From: Alysiella crassa DSM 2578
GTDB lineage: Bacteria > Pseudomonadota > Gammaproteobacteria > Burkholderiales > Neisseriaceae
Length of the DNA stretch: 64,000 nucleotides
Direction of reading: 5' to 3'
NCBI RefSeq assembly: GCF_000745955.1
Contig: NZ_KN050786.1
Span: 73,266-137,265, forward strand
Shown: positions 61,036 through 64,000 of the stretch, piece after piece
How the letters are laid out: the number at the start of each line of letters is the position of its first letter
Numbering within the stretch: the stretch's first letter is position 1
Made by a program: the position numbers and the translations under genes
Notes under the pieces: model-generated
The model's input: only the letters and a program-made list of their open reading frames with translations
What the model was told of the DNA's origin: nothing
Databases searched by the model: none

Positions 61036-64000
61036 TTAAGCCTTCATCATGTTAAAAATCATGCCATTGGGTCGCAAATGTTCGGCAATACGCATATCCG
61101 CCAATTCTTGCACCAATTGCGGAATCGCTGCTTCAATGCCTTCTTGCGCCCCTGCTCGGGCTTCGTCTTTGTTGCTGCCTGAAACATTGACCGTGATATT
61201 AATCACAGGCGCGGCAGATTGCGCGGCTTTGGTGTGCGCCAAAATGCCCACGCCACCGCCAACCAAACCGCCCGAACTGTAGCCTTTGGCGCGGTGTAAC
61301 AAACTTTCCACCACCGACACGCCACCCAAAGCGCGTAAATTTTCTTGCGAAAGCACATATTCGCCTTTGTGAACAATGCCCGCAGGTTCAAATTTACCGC
61401 CATGCCCCGTGTAGCCGCCGTCCGAAAAACCGCCTGAAATCGCCGAGCCAATTGCACCCACCCAGCCACCAGCCCCCGACATGGATTGTCCAGCCGCTTT
61501 CATGGCGTTAAAAATTGCCATTTTAATCATCATTTTAGAAATATCTTGAATGATAGATTGGCTAAACTCACGGAAATTTGCCTTGCCTGTGGCAACAAAA
61601 TTGGCGATTTGGTCGCTGAAACCGCTCGCCGTTTGCGCCACCAAACCGCTCATTTCTTCGCGCATGGATTTGAAACTGCCCACATACTGCGTCATGCCAT
61701 CTGAAATACCAGCGAGCCAATTTTCACCGTGTGCTTTTTGCATTTTTTCAATTTCTTGACGGGTCAGTTCAGCCGTTTCTTTTTGCAATTCCAAACTTTT
61801 AATCCAATCAAGGCTTGCACCGTCTGAAATGGCTTGCATAATGTGCAAATCGTATTCACGCGCTAAAGTCAGCTTTTCAATTTCCGATTTGGTTTTGCCA
61901 ACAAGCGATAATTCAAATGCCGCATCATCTCGCTGTTTGTGCATTTTTTGGCTTAAATTACCAATTAAATCAGCGTATTTGCCATCAATGTCAAACTGTT
62001 TTTGTGCAGCTTCAATCATGGCTTGCTTGCTAATTAACGCATTTTTTTCGGCGACGGAAAGATGTTTCAGGCTGCCTGATTCCGTTTCATACTGCAAACG
62101 CGCCAATTCCGTGCTTTTGCCTATCATAGCGTGTTTTTGCGCTAAAATTTGCATTTGCTCGTCAGCCATTTGTTTGTATTTTTCATGTGTGGCTGCTTCA
62201 TCGGCGGCGCGGGCTTTGGCTAATTCGCTGTTTTGCTGCTCTTTGGTCCAGCTTGCAAATTCAGGTCGGCTGCGCAAATCGCGCTCGTTTTCAATTACAC
62301 GGTGCTTGCCATTGGCTCGCAATTCGCGTTCAATTTGGGTGCGTAATTGCTTGTGAGCATTTTGTTCAAGATATTGTTCATAATCTGATTTTTTGGGGAT
62401 TTTTGCCGACATATCCCACTTTTCATATAGACCTGCTGCGCTTGAACTATCCAAGCTGCCTACACCTTTCCCACCAAATTGCTGTTGCAATTTATTGGCT
62501 TTGCCGACCCACATACCTGCAAACTGGCGAGCTGTCATACTGGTACGACCACCATTTTGCAACACTTGCGCTTGCGCCCGACCACGCGACATAATTGTTG
62601 CCAACGCGTCCACCACATTCATATCAGGATTAGATAACAGGGCTTTGGCTCCACCCCAGCCCTGTTGATGACCCAAATAATATTCACCAGCCGTTAAATC
62701 ACGCCCTAGCTTTTGACGCAAACTGGCACTTGCCCGAGCATGATGTTTTCTGACAGCGTGAAATGACGTTGCCAAATCCATTGCACCAGCACGGCTGACA
62801 CCGTAGTCCTTGAAAAATTGGGGCATGATTTGAAAATGCCCCGTTGCACCCGAACTTTCGTTAATCAAATCGTTACCGCTTCGGCTTTCAATTTGATACA
62901 GAGCCAACCATTTCGCAGGGTCTTCACCTGATTGCTTGGCTAATTCATACAAACGTTTTTGGTTTGACGACAAACGAGCCATTGGTGTACCACGATATGC
63001 TGACTGTTTTTCCCGCTCCGCCGCTTTGCGCTCCTTATCCTGTTCCGCTTGGATTTTTTCATTTATGCTTGCTTTTTGGGCTTTTGCCCATTTTTCGGCA
63101 TCTGCAATCGTTTTTTTATCGCCACCTGCACGCACATTGGCTAAATCCTCATCAATTTTTTGCAATTCTTGGCGCAATTTGGCAATGGCAGGCAAAGCAC
63201 TTTCCGCGCCACGCCGTAAATTGTCCATTGATTTAACGGCATTTTCATTGATAAGTTGTTTGGCGCGTTTTTGTTCACTTAATTCTTCTTCAACGCGCAT
63301 TTCACGCTTGAGCATGGCGATTTTTTCATTATTCGCCGCGCGTTCTTTGCTCATGTCCACGCCAAATTCGGCTTCAGTGCGGCTTAAATCGGCGTTTGCG
63401 CGTTCTAATTTGGCAATTTGTTCCGAAAAAGTGCTGTCGCGCCCCCATGATTTCATCACTTCCCATGCGCCACTGGATTCTTCTTTGATGTTTTTCCAAA
63501 CGCGTTCAATCCAACCCAAATTCTCGGTTACTTTTTTCGCCATGTCCGCCGTTTCGTCTGCGTACAATTTTTGCACCAAACGCACCGCCTCTTGCTCTTT
63601 CCCCTGTTCTTTCAAGGCAGTAACTTGCGCGTACACATCTGCCGTCATGGATTTGTATTTGCCCGACAATTCCACCACCGCTTTCACGGGGTCATCGCCG
63701 ATTTTGGTAAATTCGCCCACCAATTCAGACACATCTTTGCCTGTGGCTTGGCTCATCAGCGACACAGACGTGGCAAAATCCGCGTAATCATCACGCGCAA
63801 TTCTGCCTTCCGCCGCAAACGCCATCACCGCCTCACGCGCTGCCGAAAAGCTGCCTGTGGTGCCGCCAACGGTATCTGCGACCACCTGTAAACGGTCAGC
63901 AGTGATGCCCGCTCGGTCGCCCGAAAGGGTCAGTACGTTTTCAAATTCTCGCCCCTCTTTCGCGCCAGCGTACATCGCATAGCCCACCGCGCCAATCGCC
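61036..64000 (-). CDS. Tail tape measure protein with lytic transglycosylase domain, partial
   Basis: At least 988 residues in the window; the frame is open through the right edge, so the N-terminus is missing. The visible N-part (AKEGREFENVLTLSGDRAGIT, TTGSFSAAREAVMAFA) is the lambda-H-like TMP core. A soluble lytic transglycosylase domain lies in the middle: KWLALYQIESRSGNDLINES with catalytic Glu, GATGHFQIMPQFFKDYG and GHQQGWGGAKALL. Long Lys/Glu/Gln-rich helices follow. The C-terminal third has the gpH-like MTQYVGSFKSMREEMSGL and a Gly-rich stretch. It sets tail length and probably cuts peptidoglycan during DNA entry. SGSLKHLS is encoded by a DUS. Confidence 0.92.
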   Translation of the reverse strand, partial: AIGAVGYAMYAGAKEGREFENVLTLSGDRAGITADRLQVVADTVGGTTGSFSAAREAVMAFAAEGRIARDDYADFATSVSLMSQATGKDVSELVGEFTKIGDDPVKAVVELSGKYKSMTADVYAQVTALKEQGKEQEAVRLVQKLYADETADMAKKVTENLGWIERVWKNIKEESSGAWEVMKSWGRDSTFSEQIAKLERANADLSRTEAEFGVDMSKERAANNEKIAMLKREMRVEEELSEQKRAKQLINENAVKSMDNLRRGAESALPAIAKLRQELQKIDEDLANVRAGGDKKTIADAEKWAKAQKASINEKIQAEQDKERKAAEREKQSAYRGTPMARLSSNQKRLYELAKQSGEDPAKWLALYQIESRSGNDLINESSGATGHFQIMPQFFKDYGVSRAGAMDLATSFHAVRKHHARASASLRQKLGRDLTAGEYYLGHQQGWGGAKALLSNPDMNVVDALATIMSRGRAQAQVLQNGGRTSMTARQFAGMWVGKANKLQQQFGGKGVGSLDSSSAAGLYEKWDMSAKIPKKSDYEQYLEQNAHKQLRTQIERELRANGKHRVIENERDLRSRPEFASWTKEQQNSELAKARAADEAATHEKYKQMADEQMQILAQKHAMIGKSTELARLQYETESGSLKHLSVAEKNALISKQAMIEAAQKQFDIDGKYADLIGNLSQKMHKQRDDAAFELSLVGKTKSEIEKLTLAREYDLHIMQAISDGASLDWIKSLELQKETAELTRQEIEKMQKAHGENWLAGISDGMTQYVGSFKSMREEMSGLVAQTASGFSDQIANFVATGKANFREFSQSIIQDISKMMIKMAIFNAMKAAGQSMSGAGGWVGAIGSAISGGFSDGGYTGHGGKFEPAGIVHKGEYVLSQENLRALGGVSVVESLLHRAKGYSSGGLVGGGVGILAHTKAAQSAAPVINITVNVSGSNKDEARAGAQEGIEAAIPQLVQELADMRIAEHLRPNGMIFNMMKA

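Larger units (their letters stand above)
45807..64000 (-). mobile_element. Lambda-like prophage, left portion
   Basis: A contiguous minus-strand block of phage genes: tape measure, M, L, K, I, J tail genes in lambda order, then a small structural protein, holin pair, endolysin, Com-like peptide and C5 methyltransferase. The toxin-antitoxin pair is the only plus-strand unit. The left border lies between the pyrC stop (45661) and 45807; I cannot identify an att repeat because the other end is outside the window. No integrase, repressor, terminase or capsid genes are in view. Confidence 0.9.

Noticed and set aside
45807-64000. Mu-like prophage, suggested by the Com-like gene
   Set aside because: The tail genes follow the lambda order (H, M, L, K, I, J), with none of the Mu transposition or tail genes in view; Com-like genes occur in other phages.
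1-64000. tRNA, rRNA or riboswitch genes
   Set aside because: Looked for cloverleaf ends and conserved rRNA segments by eye; none found, although a short ncRNA in the intergenic repeats cannot be excluded without a covariance search.

Overview
The window comes from a member of the Neisseriaceae. The strongest evidence is the DNA uptake sequence (DUS), found dozens of times on both strands as AGGCAGCCTGAA or its symmetric 15-mer TTCAGGC(A/T)GCCTGAA. This is the Kingella/Simonsiella-type dialect, not the Neisseria GCCGTCTGAA. Closest-looking homologues (TtcA, MurG, ExoIII, ClpP, trigger factor) and Correia-like repeats agree. A genus such as Alysiella, Simonsiella, Conchiformibius or Kingella fits, but I cannot pick one from sequence alone.

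Layout. 1-10.3 kb (minus strand): a TolC/AggA-type outer-membrane factor with a long C-terminal extension (cut by the window edge), ttcA, a nitronate monooxygenase-like flavoprotein, and a complete type I secretion operon (HlyB-like ABC exporter, HlyD-like adaptor, TolC-like channel). 10.3-14.5 kb: an AT-rich divergent region, then a secreted serralysin-type metalloprotease with five Ig-like repeats and a short RTX block. 14.5-20.8 kb: exonuclease III, a minimal nucleotidyltransferase next to a small RelA/SpoT-like protein, pyrE, gph, glmM and a DedA protein. 21.0-33.3 kb: one 4079-residue surface protein with a BapA-type N-terminal prefix and about 35 Ig-like repeats. 33.5-39.2 kb: ftsW-murG, tig, a solute-binding lipoprotein and clpP. 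39.4-45.7 kb: a hydrolase-methyltransferase fusion, a CDP-alcohol phosphotransferase, a PfkB kinase, an unknown small protein, a TusA-like protein and pyrC.

45.8-64.0 kb is the left part of a lambda-like prophage. Reading leftward from the window end the order is tape measure, M, L, K, I and J tail genes, a small structural protein, holin pair, M15 endolysin, a Com-like zinc-finger peptide and a C5 DNA methyltransferase. A RelE/Xre toxin-antitoxin pair sits on the opposite strand between K and I with its own promoter inside a perfect palindrome. The prophage runs off the window, and no integrase is seen.

How parts work together: the type I exporter and the two outer-membrane factors are the obvious route for the Ig-repeat protease and the giant Ig-repeat protein, which share the same repeat family. 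No LapD/LapG pair is in the window.

The most novel signal is in the intergenic DNA. A family of small inverted-repeat elements (ends TTCAGTACACGACAA) appears to insert into DUS with 9-bp target duplications equal to the DUS core AGGC(A/T)GCCT. Two copies have perfect duplications, and removing any of the three clearest insertions restores a full 15-bp DUS. Elements are nested in each other at 2.4, 16.5 and 44.2 kb.
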